Positions 18,118 through 26,530 of a stretch of 44,680 bases of DNA are shown here, in pieces. The DNA lies in contig JAHEYS010000059.1 of NCBI GenBank assembly GCA_023251475.1, positions 1 through 44,680 on the forward strand, written 5' to 3'. The translations under genes and the position numbers were made by a program. Under the pieces are notes generated by a model. The model did no database searches. It saw only the letters and a list, made by a program, of their open reading frames with translations, and was not told the origin of the DNA. How positions within the stretch are numbered: the first letter of the stretch is position 1; every line of letters starts with the position of its first letter. The stretch comes from Prolixibacteraceae bacterium (lineage in GTDB: Bacteria > Bacteroidota > Bacteroidia > Bacteroidales > Prolixibacteraceae).

Positions 18118-18492
18118 ATGAGAGAATTTAAGAAATACTTTAAACTGGTTGCTTCACCGGCAGATCTTTATAATGCTCTTACCAATACGACCATGATAGA
18201 AATCTGGACCGGAGAAACGGCAATAATGAGTACGGAGCCTGGAAGTGAGTTTTCATTATGGGACGGAGAGATCGTTGGCCGCAACATTGAGTTTGTTCCT
18301 GACCGGAAAATTGTTCAGCAATGGTATTTTGGAGAGGAGTCCGATTCGATTGTGACCATCAAACTGCATCCTGAAAAAAACGGAACCAACGTCGAGGTTC
18401 ACCAGACCAATATTCCTGAAGAAGCTTACGATAATATTGCCGGGGGATGGGAATCGGATTATTTTGGAAGCCTGAGTGAATTGTTTGACTGA
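18118..18492 (+). CDS. SRPBCC (START-like/AHSA1-type) domain protein
   Basis: A 124-residue cytoplasmic single-domain protein. It starts with a charged beta strand (REFKKYFKLVASPADLYNALTN), followed by IEIWTG, SLWDGEIVG, the I-V-Q-Q-W-Y-F strand and a C-terminal helix ending GGWESDYFGSLSELFD. This is the helix-grip order of the SRPBCC superfamily, close to the activator-of-Hsp90-ATPase (AHSA1) group. The ligand or partner is unknown. The AGGAG at 18101-18105 lies 12 bases before the ATG. It is transcribed toward the macrodomain gene, with two hairpins in the gap between them. Confidence 0.8.
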   Translation: MREFKKYFKLVASPADLYNALTNTTMIEIWTGETAIMSTEPGSEFSLWDGEIVGRNIEFVPDRKIVQQWYFGEESDSIVTIKLHPEKNGTNVEVHQTNIPEEAYDNIAGGWESDYFGSLSELFD

Positions 18493-18526
18493 CAAATTTG
18501 AAAGCCATTTCAGGTAAGGGCGGGAC

Positions 18527-18583
18527 ACCTGAAGTTAACTTCAATCTTCAGGTAATTATTCTTTAGGATCTGGTTACGATCCT
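18527..18583. terminator. Two hairpins between convergent genes
   Basis: The first is an 8-bp perfect stem (ACCTGAAG 18527-18534 with CTTCAGGT 18546-18553, 11-base loop) followed by an AT-rich run; the second is a 6-bp stem (AGGATC 18565-18570 with GATCCT 18578-18583, 7-base loop). They lie between the SRPBCC gene and the convergent macrodomain gene and probably end transcription from one or both sides. T tracts are weak. Confidence 0.5.
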
Positions 18584-18598
18584 GACAGCTTCCGGAAT

Positions 18599-19603
18599 TT
18601 AGCTTTCAATCTCAAGCCTCATTCTGTAATCATCCATCACATAACCGGATCCAATATCAGCAATTACAGCACCTTCATTTTTAAATCCCATTTTTTCGTA
18701 GGCCTTTATACTGCTGGAATTATTTTTATTAACGGTTAAAGTAATTGAAGTGGCGCCAAGTGCTCTGGCTCTTCCGAGAATAAATTTCAACCCCTCTTTC
18801 CCCAGACCGGTTCCCCTTTTTTGCTTAATCAGGTAAAACTTGCTGAGAAATAATTCGTTGCCGTTATGCTTTATGGCAATGTACCCTGATGGCATGGCAA
18901 GATGATAAAGGATATAATACCAGTAGTTCTCGTTCTGAATCTGATTGGCGATGGCCTCCCGCGATTGAAATGTTGATACCATATAATCAACCTGCTCTTT
19001 CCCGATTATGGGAACGTAATGCTCATTCCATATGACAGAAGCGAGGTCGGAAATAATCAGGATATCATCTTGTGACTGAGCTTTTACAATCACAAGATGG
19101 TCCGAATTGAGATAGTTGTAGATCTCAAAGTTTTCCTCATCAAAACAACAAAATACAATGCGTTCAATTTCAGGGTGGTGGACGAGAAAGTCCCGAACGG
19201 TCTCCAATGCAATAGTAGCGGCTTCGTGTTTCGGAAAACCATAAATTCCGGTGCTGATATTTGGAAATGCTATGGATCTAAGATTGTTAACAATGGCGAG
19301 CCGGAGGCTCTGAATATAACAGGAGGCTAGAAGTTCTTTTTCATGGTACATTCCGCCCTGCCAGACCGGTCCTACCGAGTGGATCACATACCTTGCCGGA
19401 AGTTTAAATCCTGGAGTAATTTTAGCGCCGCCGGTATTACATCCGTTAAGAAGGCCGCATGCTCTGACCAATTCAGATCCGGCCGCCCGGTGAATCGCCC
19501 CGTCAACTCCACCACCTCCTAAAAGAGACCGGTTTGCCGCATTAACTATTGCATCTGTACTTAACTTTGTAATGTCTCCCCTTATGATTTCAATTTTTCC
19601 CAT
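18599..19603 (-). CDS. Macrodomain - GNAT acetyltransferase fusion
   Basis: A 334-residue two-domain protein. Residues 1-170 are a MacroD/YmdB-type macrodomain: D10 in RGDITK, NAAN (21-24), [14 protein letters not shown] (29-42), HSVGPVW and the STGIYGFP loop (117-124), the set that binds ADP-ribose and cleaves O-acetyl-ADP-ribose or mono-ADP-ribosyl esters in this class. Residues about 177-330 are a GNAT N-acetyltransferase: the acetyl-CoA loop [11 protein letters not shown] (262-272) and [16 protein letters not shown] (292-307). The two domains are in one uninterrupted frame, so this is a true fusion unless the sequence has an error. It begins 13 bases after the stop of the histidine kinase gene and is probably cotranscribed. 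Acceptor of the acetyl group unknown. Confidence 0.9.
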   Translation of the reverse strand: MGKIEIIRGDITKLSTDAIVNAANRSLLGGGGVDGAIHRAAGSELVRACGLLNGCNTGGAKITPGFKLPARYVIHSVGPVWQGGMYHEKELLASCYIQSLRLAIVNNLRSIAFPNISTGIYGFPKHEAATIALETVRDFLVHHPEIERIVFCCFDEENFEIYNYLNSDHLVIVKAQSQDDILIISDLASVIWNEHYVPIIGKEQVDYMVSTFQSREAIANQIQNENYWYYILYHLAMPSGYIAIKHNGNELFLSKFYLIKQKRGTGLGKEGLKFILGRARALGATSITLTVNKNNSSSIKAYEKMGFKNEGAVIADIGSGYVMDDYRMRLEIES

Positions 19604-19616
19604 AATTCAAGGTGAT

Positions 19617-22202
19617 CTATATTTTACAGGGAATGAAGATAAAAAAGGTAGAACCTGCCTCTTCCTGGCTCTCCACCCGGATATTACCTCCATGCTTTTC
19701 GATAAAATCCTTGCAGATAATTAAACCCAGACCTGTACTGGTCTCTCCCTCAGTTCCCTTCCTGCTTGTATTGACATCGAGCCGGAAAAGACCATCAACA
19801 GTTGTACTGCTCATCCCAATCCCATTATCATTAATTGATATTTCAACTGCTGAGTCTGAGGTCTCTCTTGCAGAAAGTATTATTTTTCCACCCCTGTTGG
19901 TGAATTTTATAGCATTTAAAACCAGGTTCCTGATGATTGCCTGAAGCATATTAGAGTCGGCAGTGACTTTTAATTCGTCATCAATATCACAGTAAATCGC
20001 GATATTCTTGCTTTTGGCGGTTTCAGTAATTAATATAAGTATATCATTGACAATCAGCCTTATACTTAGTTGCTGCGGATCGAAAGGGATTAATCCTTGC
20101 TGTATTTTTGCCCATTCCAACAGGTTTTCGAGTAAACGGAAAAGGTTGGTGGCAGAGTTTTTCAGCATTAACGATATTCCTTGTATCTCTTCCATTGTCA
20201 GGGTCGGCAAATCTTCTGCCATTATTTGGGTCAACCCCAGAAAACCATTGAAAGGGCTACGCAAATCGTGCGAAATAATGGAGAAAAACTTATCCTTTTC
20301 GGAGTTAACTCTTTGTAATTCCTTGTTTTTTAGTTTCACCTCTTCCTCTGCAAGTTTTCGGTCGGTAATGTCACGACCGATCCCTATTAAACCGATTATC
20401 TGTCCATCTTTATTGCGCATTGGAAGTTTGGAGGAGAGCAGCCATCTTTTATCTCCATTCTTGTCAATAAAAGTTTCATCAAAATTATACACCGGCTGAC
20501 CGGTTTGTATCACTGATTGATCGATCTTAATGAATATTTCAGCGATTTCTTTGGGATAAAAATCAAAATCATCTTTTCCTAAAACATCAGCTTCGGATTT
20601 GGCCCCCATGTAACTCAAATCGGTTAAATTGGCAAGTGTCTTGCGGCACAAAACATCCATACAATAAATGGAATCGGGTATATTGTCGATCACTGTACGA
20701 AGCAGAAATTTTTCATTTTGAAGCGCCTCTTCTACCACTTTCCGGTTAGTGATGTCGCTTACACTTCCAATAAGGGCAATTGGCTGACCCTGTTCATTTC
20801 GAACCACTGTGAACCGATCATGAATCCAGCGGTATTCTCCGTCCTTATGTTTGAAACGATAATCCAGCTGGGCGGTTTTGCAATCTATATTTGATAAAGC
20901 GGCAGCAATTTCACGCTCAGACTCCGCCTTATCGTCGGGATGTATTAATCCCTGGACCAGTTCAAGCGACATAGTCCCCATTTCTTCGGGAGTATATCCT
21001 GTAAGCCTTTTAAAAACCGGGCTCAGATAGTCATATTTATCGGTTTTCAGATTCCGTTTGTAGGATGCATCCAATGAGTTTTCCAGTACTTCCCGTAATC
21101 GCTCTTCACTCTCTTTAAGTTCCAGGGTTAATTGGGCGGCAATTTGCTGAGCCCTTTTTTTTGTGTTAAACAAGGATGCGGATAAAAGAAATAATAACAC
21201 ACTGATAGAAATCCCGCCAAATAACAAAAGCAATATTTTGCTTTGAAGGAGTTCAGATTGCCGGGATGATTGCGTAAAGTACAACTCCCATTTCTTTCCG
21301 TGAAATTCGACAGGAACCGTAAGTGATCTTTTATGCGAATCAAAATTCCTAAGTCTGTTATTGTTCTGACTGTTAAATAATAAGGATGAAACTGAAATGC
21401 TGTCGTCAAAGATCTGCAAGTTAATTCCTCCCTTCTGCAATAAATTCAACTTATCTAAAATGCTGTTCATCAGATCATTTAAGCGAATAGGGGAGTAAGT
21501 CCATCCAATGATCGCTTCACGGCGTTGCTGCAGGGTATTTTCTGCCAAACCATTGCGGTAAACAGGAGCATACATTAATATCCCTGGTTGTGGATTTTCC
21601 TCTGATTCCTGGAGCAGAATAATTTTCCCGGAGAGAATCGTCAGGTCGGAATCGCGCGACAATTCCATCGCTTTTCTGCGGATCGGTTCCGAAAACATAT
21701 CGTATCCAAAAGCCCGTAAGTTGTTGCCTGATAATGGTTCCAGATAAATGATTGATGTATACAAATCCCGGTCACCATGCGGCTTTACGGAATATTCGGG
21801 AAATCCCTCCTTCCGTACACTTTGAAGGTGATGATCTAATTGATCCTTAGGAATAATCACTGAGAAACCGAGCCCAAGCATGCCTGGAAGATTCTCGTTA
21901 ATCGCTGATTCCTCATAAAATGCTTTCCACTGCTCACGGCTGACATGATCAGAGGCGGCAAATAATGCAGAACCCGTTCGTAAAAGCTGGGCTTGAGCAT
22001 GGAGCCGTGAGGCTATTTTAAGTTTGATTTCTTTACATGAGGAGGTAAATTTCTGGTTGGACTGATCCTCTATTTGGCTCTGTGCGAAATAAGTAACTGT
22101 TATTGTTAAAAGAAGACCAATGATCAGAATTAAAAAGGACTTCCATCCGAATTGAACGGGATTTTTGAAATGAAAAAATTGAATTGGAGTCGATTTAAAC
22201 AT
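19617..22202 (-). CDS. Membrane sensor histidine kinase, CHASE-PAS-PAS-HisKA-HATPase
   Basis: An 861-residue hybrid-less sensor kinase. One membrane helix (about 19-40), an extracytoplasmic CHASE domain (about 75-310, with GLGFSVIIP and APVYRNG), a second helix (about 320-345), a short coiled segment, then two PAS-PAC units (about 365-495 and 495-620; PAC ends read VSDITNRK and GRDITDRK). The phosphoacceptor H box is SIISHDLRSPFNGF (near 640) and the ATPase domain has DNGIGM and TGLGLIICKDFIEKHGG. CHASE domains sense small external molecules (established); the ligand is unknown. No response regulator is nearby. The macrodomain-GNAT gene follows 13 bases downstream and pheT lies 134 bases upstream in the same direction. 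Confidence 0.92.
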   Translation of the reverse strand: MFKSTPIQFFHFKNPVQFGWKSFLILIIGLLLTITVTYFAQSQIEDQSNQKFTSSCKEIKLKIASRLHAQAQLLRTGSALFAASDHVSREQWKAFYEESAINENLPGMLGLGFSVIIPKDQLDHHLQSVRKEGFPEYSVKPHGDRDLYTSIIYLEPLSGNNLRAFGYDMFSEPIRRKAMELSRDSDLTILSGKIILLQESEENPQPGILMYAPVYRNGLAENTLQQRREAIIGWTYSPIRLNDLMNSILDKLNLLQKGGINLQIFDDSISVSSLLFNSQNNNRLRNFDSHKRSLTVPVEFHGKKWELYFTQSSRQSELLQSKILLLLFGGISISVLLFLLSASLFNTKKRAQQIAAQLTLELKESEERLREVLENSLDASYKRNLKTDKYDYLSPVFKRLTGYTPEEMGTMSLELVQGLIHPDDKAESEREIAAALSNIDCKTAQLDYRFKHKDGEYRWIHDRFTVVRNEQGQPIALIGSVSDITNRKVVEEALQNEKFLLRTVIDNIPDSIYCMDVLCRKTLANLTDLSYMGAKSEADVLGKDDFDFYPKEIAEIFIKIDQSVIQTGQPVYNFDETFIDKNGDKRWLLSSKLPMRNKDGQIIGLIGIGRDITDRKLAEEEVKLKNKELQRVNSEKDKFFSIISHDLRSPFNGFLGLTQIMAEDLPTLTMEEIQGISLMLKNSATNLFRLLENLLEWAKIQQGLIPFDPQQLSIRLIVNDILILITETAKSKNIAIYCDIDDELKVTADSNMLQAIIRNLVLNAIKFTNRGGKIILSARETSDSAVEISINDNGIGMSSTTVDGLFRLDVNTSRKGTEGETSTGLGLIICKDFIEKHGGNIRVESQEEAGSTFFIFIPCKI

Positions 22203-22336
22203 TGGGAATCAATCTTAACAATAGCCTCAGTAAAATGGGTATAAATTTGCTTCTGGATTTAATGGTAATTATTTCTGATCTAAGTTCCTGTAATCTACTG
22301 TCAATAAAGCAATTGTCTGATATTTTTGCCTTGAAA

Positions 22337-24793
22337 TTATCTTATCTGCGCACCTATTTCGCGTTCGTAAACGTTAATTAATCGGCTCATCGTCTTTTCT
22401 ATCTGCTTGTCGTTCAGTGTCTTTTCTTTGTCCTGCAGAATAAAGCTCACTGCATACGATTTTTTCCCGTCAGGCAGATTCGCCCCCTGGTAAACATCGA
22501 AGATATTTACACTGCGCAAAATTTGCCTTTCGGCTTTAAACGCGAGGGTTTTAATAGTACTGAACTGTACCTCCTTATCGATCAGTAATGCCAGATCGCG
22601 TCTGACCTCCGGATATTTTAGAAGCGGCGAATAGGCAACCTTTTGATTTTTGATGCGCTTCAAAATTGCTGTCCAGTTGAGATCCCCATAGAAGACTTCA
22701 GCCGTGATACTGAATGTTTTCAGGATATTATTCGAAAGGTATCCAATTTGGCCGATAACAACGTTATTCAACCGGTATTCAAGACCTTCAGAAAAGAGAT
22801 CGTTCGATATCGTTTCGATTGCACAACTATCTGCATCAATACCGAGCCTTGAAAGGATATTTTCCACATTAGCTTTCAGCGTGAAAAAGGAGGTTGACTC
22901 CTCTTTTACTTTCCAGTTTTCTGTCTCTTTGTTGCCTGTAATCCAAATTCCGATGTGTTCCTCTTCACTGTAATTCTTTACCGGATGAGGAACCGTTTTT
23001 ACGCCATCAAAGTGATAAACATTTCCGAATTCATAGAGGCGAAGGTTGAAATTCCGGAAGTTGGTGTTTCGGCTGATTGCTTCCAAACCACCGAAAAGAA
23101 GGGTCTGCCGCATTCCATTGAGATCGGAACTCAGGGGATTGAAAAGCTGAACCGTATTTTCCGGACTGAACGATACCAACTGATGATAATAGGTCGATTT
23201 TGTCAGTGAGTTGGACATTATTTCGTTGAAACCCCTTGCGGTGAAAATCTCTGAAATAAGGTTTTGAAGTTTCATCTTATCGGGATGGGGAGCATGTTGA
23301 ATGGTCGCTTTGATGGCGCGGTTTGGTTCAACATTATTATAGCCATAAATCCGGAGGATCTCTTCAATGATATCAACTTCCCGTTTCACATCAACCCTGT
23401 AAGGCGGAACGGCGAGGCTCAGCCCTTCCTCAGACTCATCGTTAATCACAATTTCGAGTGAACGCAAAATATGCATAACCGTCTCCCGGGGAATCACTTG
23501 CCCAACAAGCCGGTTGATGTTCGACCATGAAACCACAACAGGGAAGTATTCAAGAATTGATGGATCTGCAACGATATCAACGATATCCGAGGAGATTGTC
23601 CCTCCTGCCACCTCTTTTATAAGTAATGCCGCCCGTTTCAGTGCATAGATGGTGCAATTTGGATCGACTCCGCGCTCAAAGCGGAACGAAGCATCTGTGT
23701 TTAGTCCATGCCGACGGGCTGTTTTACGAATGTATACCGGATTAAAAAATGCACTTTCCAAAAATATCCGGGTTGTACTCTCTTTTACTCCGGAATCCAA
23801 TCCTCCAAATACTCCGCCAATGCACATGGCTTCTTCGCTGTTGCATATCATCAGGTCTTTATCGGATAACACCCTTTCGACTCCGTCAAGTGTGATAAAT
23901 TTCGTCCCTTCAGGGAGAGTTCTGACAATTACCTTACCCCCTTTTACCGCCGCAGCATCAAAGGCATGAAGCGGCTGGCCCGTTTCGTGTAAAATATAAT
24001 TGGTTACATCAACAATATTATTAATAGGACTCTGTCCAATTGCTTTGAGTCTGTTCTGCAGCCATTCAGGCGATGCTTTAACCGTCACGTCCGAGATGGT
24101 TAATCCACTGTACCTGGGACAAGCTTCCGGATCTGCAATGGTAACGGGTATGGTCAGATTTTGGTTATCAATCTTAAACTGATCGATTGAGGGCCTGATA
24201 TATTTAACAGGATTATTTTGACTAAGAAATGCCGCAAGATCACGTGCGACACCAATATGTGAGGCGCTGTCGATCCGGTTAGGGGTAAGATCGACCTCAA
24301 GGACAAAATCACTCTGGATATTGAAAAAATCACTGGCAGGGGTTCCAGGTTGGGCATCCTGGTTTAAAACCATGATCCCGTTATGATCATTACCGATCCC
24401 AATTTCGTCTTCGGCACAGATCATCCCCATCGAAACTTCATTCCTTATCTTTGATTTCTGGATGGTAAACTGTTCCTCTCCTTTATAAAGAACAGTCCCA
24501 ACGGTGGCAACAATCACTCTTTGACCAGCCGCAACATTTGGCGCCCCACAAACAATCGGAAGGTTCTCTTCACCGCCGACGTTAACAGTAGTCACACTTA
24601 GATGATCCGAATTTGGATGTTTCCGGCAGGTAATTACCTCGCCCACAACGAGCCCTTTTAATCCGCCTTTAATCGTTTCGACCTCTTCGATACTTCCTGT
24701 TTCAAGCCCAAGTTGGGTAAGGATAGCCGCAATTTCGGCAGGAGAGAGTTCTGTATTCAGATACTCTTTCAGCCAGCTGTATGAAATATTCAT
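22337..24793 (-). CDS. pheT: Phenylalanine--tRNA ligase beta subunit
   Basis: Beta chain of the alpha2-beta2 phenylalanyl-tRNA synthetase. The 818 residues show the expected order: N-terminal YSWLKEYL, EMAP/tRNA-binding domain (about 40-150, with KHPNSDHLSVTTVN and CGAPNV), the B3/B4 editing domain (about 215-390, with HAFDAA), B5 (about 405-475), the catalytic-like core and a C-terminal ferredoxin-fold anticodon-binding domain (about 725-818, with KYPEVRRDLALLID and GKKSYAVSFILQD). pheS is not adjacent. The gene has a convincing promoter at 24826-24857. Confidence 0.97.
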   Translation of the reverse strand: MNISYSWLKEYLNTELSPAEIAAILTQLGLETGSIEEVETIKGGLKGLVVGEVITCRKHPNSDHLSVTTVNVGGEENLPIVCGAPNVAAGQRVIVATVGTVLYKGEEQFTIQKSKIRNEVSMGMICAEDEIGIGNDHNGIMVLNQDAQPGTPASDFFNIQSDFVLEVDLTPNRIDSASHIGVARDLAAFLSQNNPVKYIRPSIDQFKIDNQNLTIPVTIADPEACPRYSGLTISDVTVKASPEWLQNRLKAIGQSPINNIVDVTNYILHETGQPLHAFDAAAVKGGKVIVRTLPEGTKFITLDGVERVLSDKDLMICNSEEAMCIGGVFGGLDSGVKESTTRIFLESAFFNPVYIRKTARRHGLNTDASFRFERGVDPNCTIYALKRAALLIKEVAGGTISSDIVDIVADPSILEYFPVVVSWSNINRLVGQVIPRETVMHILRSLEIVINDESEEGLSLAVPPYRVDVKREVDIIEEILRIYGYNNVEPNRAIKATIQHAPHPDKMKLQNLISEIFTARGFNEIMSNSLTKSTYYHQLVSFSPENTVQLFNPLSSDLNGMRQTLLFGGLEAISRNTNFRNFNLRLYEFGNVYHFDGVKTVPHPVKNYSEEEHIGIWITGNKETENWKVKEESTSFFTLKANVENILSRLGIDADSCAIETISNDLFSEGLEYRLNNVVIGQIGYLSNNILKTFSITAEVFYGDLNWTAILKRIKNQKVAYSPLLKYPEVRRDLALLIDKEVQFSTIKTLAFKAERQILRSVNIFDVYQGANLPDGKKSYAVSFILQDKEKTLNDKQIEKTMSRLINVYEREIGAQIR

Positions 24794-24825
24794 TTTAAAT
24801 CTTCTGCTTGATAATTAAAGAGGGA

Positions 24826-24857
24826 CAAAGATATGCAATCCCCGCTCAATGCCCAAA
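24826..24857 (-). promoter_or_regulatory. Predicted promoter of pheT (Bacteroidota primary sigma type)
   Basis: On the minus strand TTTG (24854-24857), a 20-base spacer and TATCTTTG (24826-24833) match the TTTG-N19-21-TAnnTTTG consensus without mismatch. The leader to the pheT ATG would be about 25 bases. No tRNA-dependent leader or attenuator structure is visible. Confidence 0.65.
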
Positions 24858-25163
24858 TCTAATCAGTTGATACCTGATAATGGCGCCGTAATTGTACAAA
24901 TTAAGCGGTCTGTAGAGGAAAAATGATATTTTAGTTAAAATCGGGTGTAATTTTCGGAAATAACTCACTAACGGCTTAATTTTCTGCCATTTTTAGGGAT
25001 AAAATAAATAATTTGATTTTTTTTTCGACAATTTTCGGAAAACTATTTTTTTAATATATTGAATTATTATTTTACACCACCTAAACAAACGGAAATTTAG
25101 GGACATTTTAATGATCTAATTATTTGAAATACAACTTGTTAATTAAAATCTTAATCAAAATAT
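24858..25163. other. AT-rich divergent intergenic region, no gene seen
   Basis: This gap between the pheT promoter and the small acidic protein gene contains long T and A runs around 25017-25080. I found no open frame, RNA gene or clear hairpin. It must contain the promoter for the plus-strand gene, but no TAnnTTTG box stands out. Confidence 0.5.
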
Positions 25164-25529
25164 ATGATGGTAAAAAGTAATAAACCACGAATAGTTAAAG
25201 ACTATGATAAGCTTCCTCTCGATGTTCAGGGCCAAATTAAGCTAAACTATCCCCATGGTTTTGCCGGAAATCTGATCACCTACATCAATGCCAAGGGGAA
25301 GGTTGTATCTGCTTTACCTTATGAAACGGATGATTTTTATTATCTGGTCCGGATGACCCTGGAAGAGGCGAACAATATTGTTGAAAATGATGACGATTTT
25401 AATGACGACGGAATTCTACGGGATGATTTTTCCTTGCAGGAGTTTGAAGGGCATGATGATGTTGATGAGGATGTCAACGACATTCCCGACGATTTGCCCG
25501 AAGAAGATGATGACGATGATGATATCTGA
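25164..25529 (+). CDS. Small acidic protein of unknown function
   Basis: A 121-residue cytoplasmic protein (start at 25164 or the next codon, 25167). The N-terminal 75 residues look folded: KDYDKLPLDVQGQIKLNYP, then GNLITYINAKGKVVSALPYETDD, then FYYLVRMTLEEANN. The last 45 residues are dominated by Asp and Glu, ending in a run of Asp. I know no function; the mix resembles small conserved Bacteroidota hypothetical proteins. The acidic tail could mimic nucleic acid or bind basic partners or metal (inference). It is monocistronic, ending at the bidirectional terminator shared with miaA. Confidence 0.8.
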   Translation: MMVKSNKPRIVKDYDKLPLDVQGQIKLNYPHGFAGNLITYINAKGKVVSALPYETDDFYYLVRMTLEEANNIVENDDDFNDDGILRDDFSLQEFEGHDDVDEDVNDIPDDLPEEDDDDDDI

Positions 25530-25540
25530 TTTGATCATAT

Positions 25541-25561
25541 AAAGCCGGTTTTGCCGGCTTT
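25541..25561. terminator. Bidirectional terminator between the acidic protein gene and miaA
   Basis: A perfect 8-bp stem (AAAGCCGG 25541-25548, CCGGCTTT 25554-25561) with a five-base loop, followed by T-rich bases on the plus strand and AT-rich bases on the minus strand. It lies 11 bases past the plus-strand stop and 4 bases past the miaA stop. Confidence 0.85.
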
Positions 25562-25565
25562 TATT

Positions 25566-26483
25566 TTACATATGATTTTTCTGCTGCAGCTGCTGGCTGA
25601 CAAATGAGATGATTTCAGCCTTCATTCCCGGGGTAAACCAGGTGATTTCCGGATCGCGCCTGAACCATGTTAATTGCTTACGGGCATACTTCCTTGAGTT
25701 TGCTTTGATCTTCTCTTTTGCAGCTTCGAGGGTGAGCTTCCCATCAAAATAGTCAAATAACTCGCGATATCCCACTGTGTTGAGCGAATTGAGCTGACGT
25801 GAGGGATACAATTGGAGCGCCTCCTCTTCAAGCCCTTCGGCAAACATCTTCTCTACCCGCTCATTGATTCTGTTGTACAAAACTTCGCGGTCGCAATTGA
25901 GTCCGACCTTCAGGATGTTAAAAGGACGTGTTTTGGATTGGTTCGTCCGGAAGGAGGAGAAGGGAATACCTGTCATCAGGCAGATCTCCAGTGCATGGAG
26001 GATTCGCTTGGGGTTTTTCGGGTCAACTTCCAAAGAGTAGACCGGATCCAGATCCCTTAGTTCATCCAGTAAACTGGTGATCCCCTCCGATTCCAGACGC
26101 TCCATCAGCGATTGTCGCAGCTGATGATCGATATCGGGCAGATCGTCTAACCCTTTACAGATTGCATCGATGTAAAGCATTGAACCACCTGTCATTATGA
26201 CTATATCTTTTGTCTGAAACAGCTCATCAAGCCGCTCAATCACTTCAATCTCAAATTTGCTCGCATTGTAATAATCATGAATCGAGTGTGACCCGATAAA
26301 GTGATGGGGGATGGTCTGAAGGCTCTTTCGGTCAGGAACTGCTGTCCCGATATTCATTTCCCTGAAGATCTGTCTCGAATCGCAGGAGATGATCTCACTC
26401 TCAAAATAGGTGGCAATATCAATACTTAAGTCTGTTTTTCCGACACCTGTTGGTCCCAGAAGTATTAAAAGCGTTTTCGGCAT
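25566..26483 (-). CDS. miaA: tRNA dimethylallyltransferase MiaA
   Basis: Adds a dimethylallyl group to adenosine 37 of tRNAs reading codons that begin with U. The P-loop GPTGVGKTD (9-17), SCDSRQIFREMNIGTA (33-48), the TGGSMLYIDAICKGL segment (near 98) and the C-terminal ANSRKYARKQLTWFRRD (near 265) are all characteristic. Length of 305 residues is standard. It has its own putative promoter box at 26510-26517 and ends at a shared terminator. Confidence 0.97.
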   Translation of the reverse strand: MPKTLLILLGPTGVGKTDLSIDIATYFESEIISCDSRQIFREMNIGTAVPDRKSLQTIPHHFIGSHSIHDYYNASKFEIEVIERLDELFQTKDIVIMTGGSMLYIDAICKGLDDLPDIDHQLRQSLMERLESEGITSLLDELRDLDPVYSLEVDPKNPKRILHALEICLMTGIPFSSFRTNQSKTRPFNILKVGLNCDREVLYNRINERVEKMFAEGLEEEALQLYPSRQLNSLNTVGYRELFDYFDGKLTLEAAKEKIKANSRKYARKQLTWFRRDPEITWFTPGMKAEIISFVSQQLQQKNHM

Positions 26484-26509
26484 TATTTAGCTGAAGATTT
26501 ATTGGGCGG

Positions 26510-26517
26510 CAAAGATA
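26510..26517 (-). promoter_or_regulatory. Predicted -7 promoter box for miaA
   Basis: TATCTTTG on the minus strand matches TAnnTTTG; the -33 region falls in the end of the upstream gene and has no good TTTG. Leader about 20 bases. Confidence 0.4.
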
Positions 26518-26530
26518 ACATTTACCCCCG

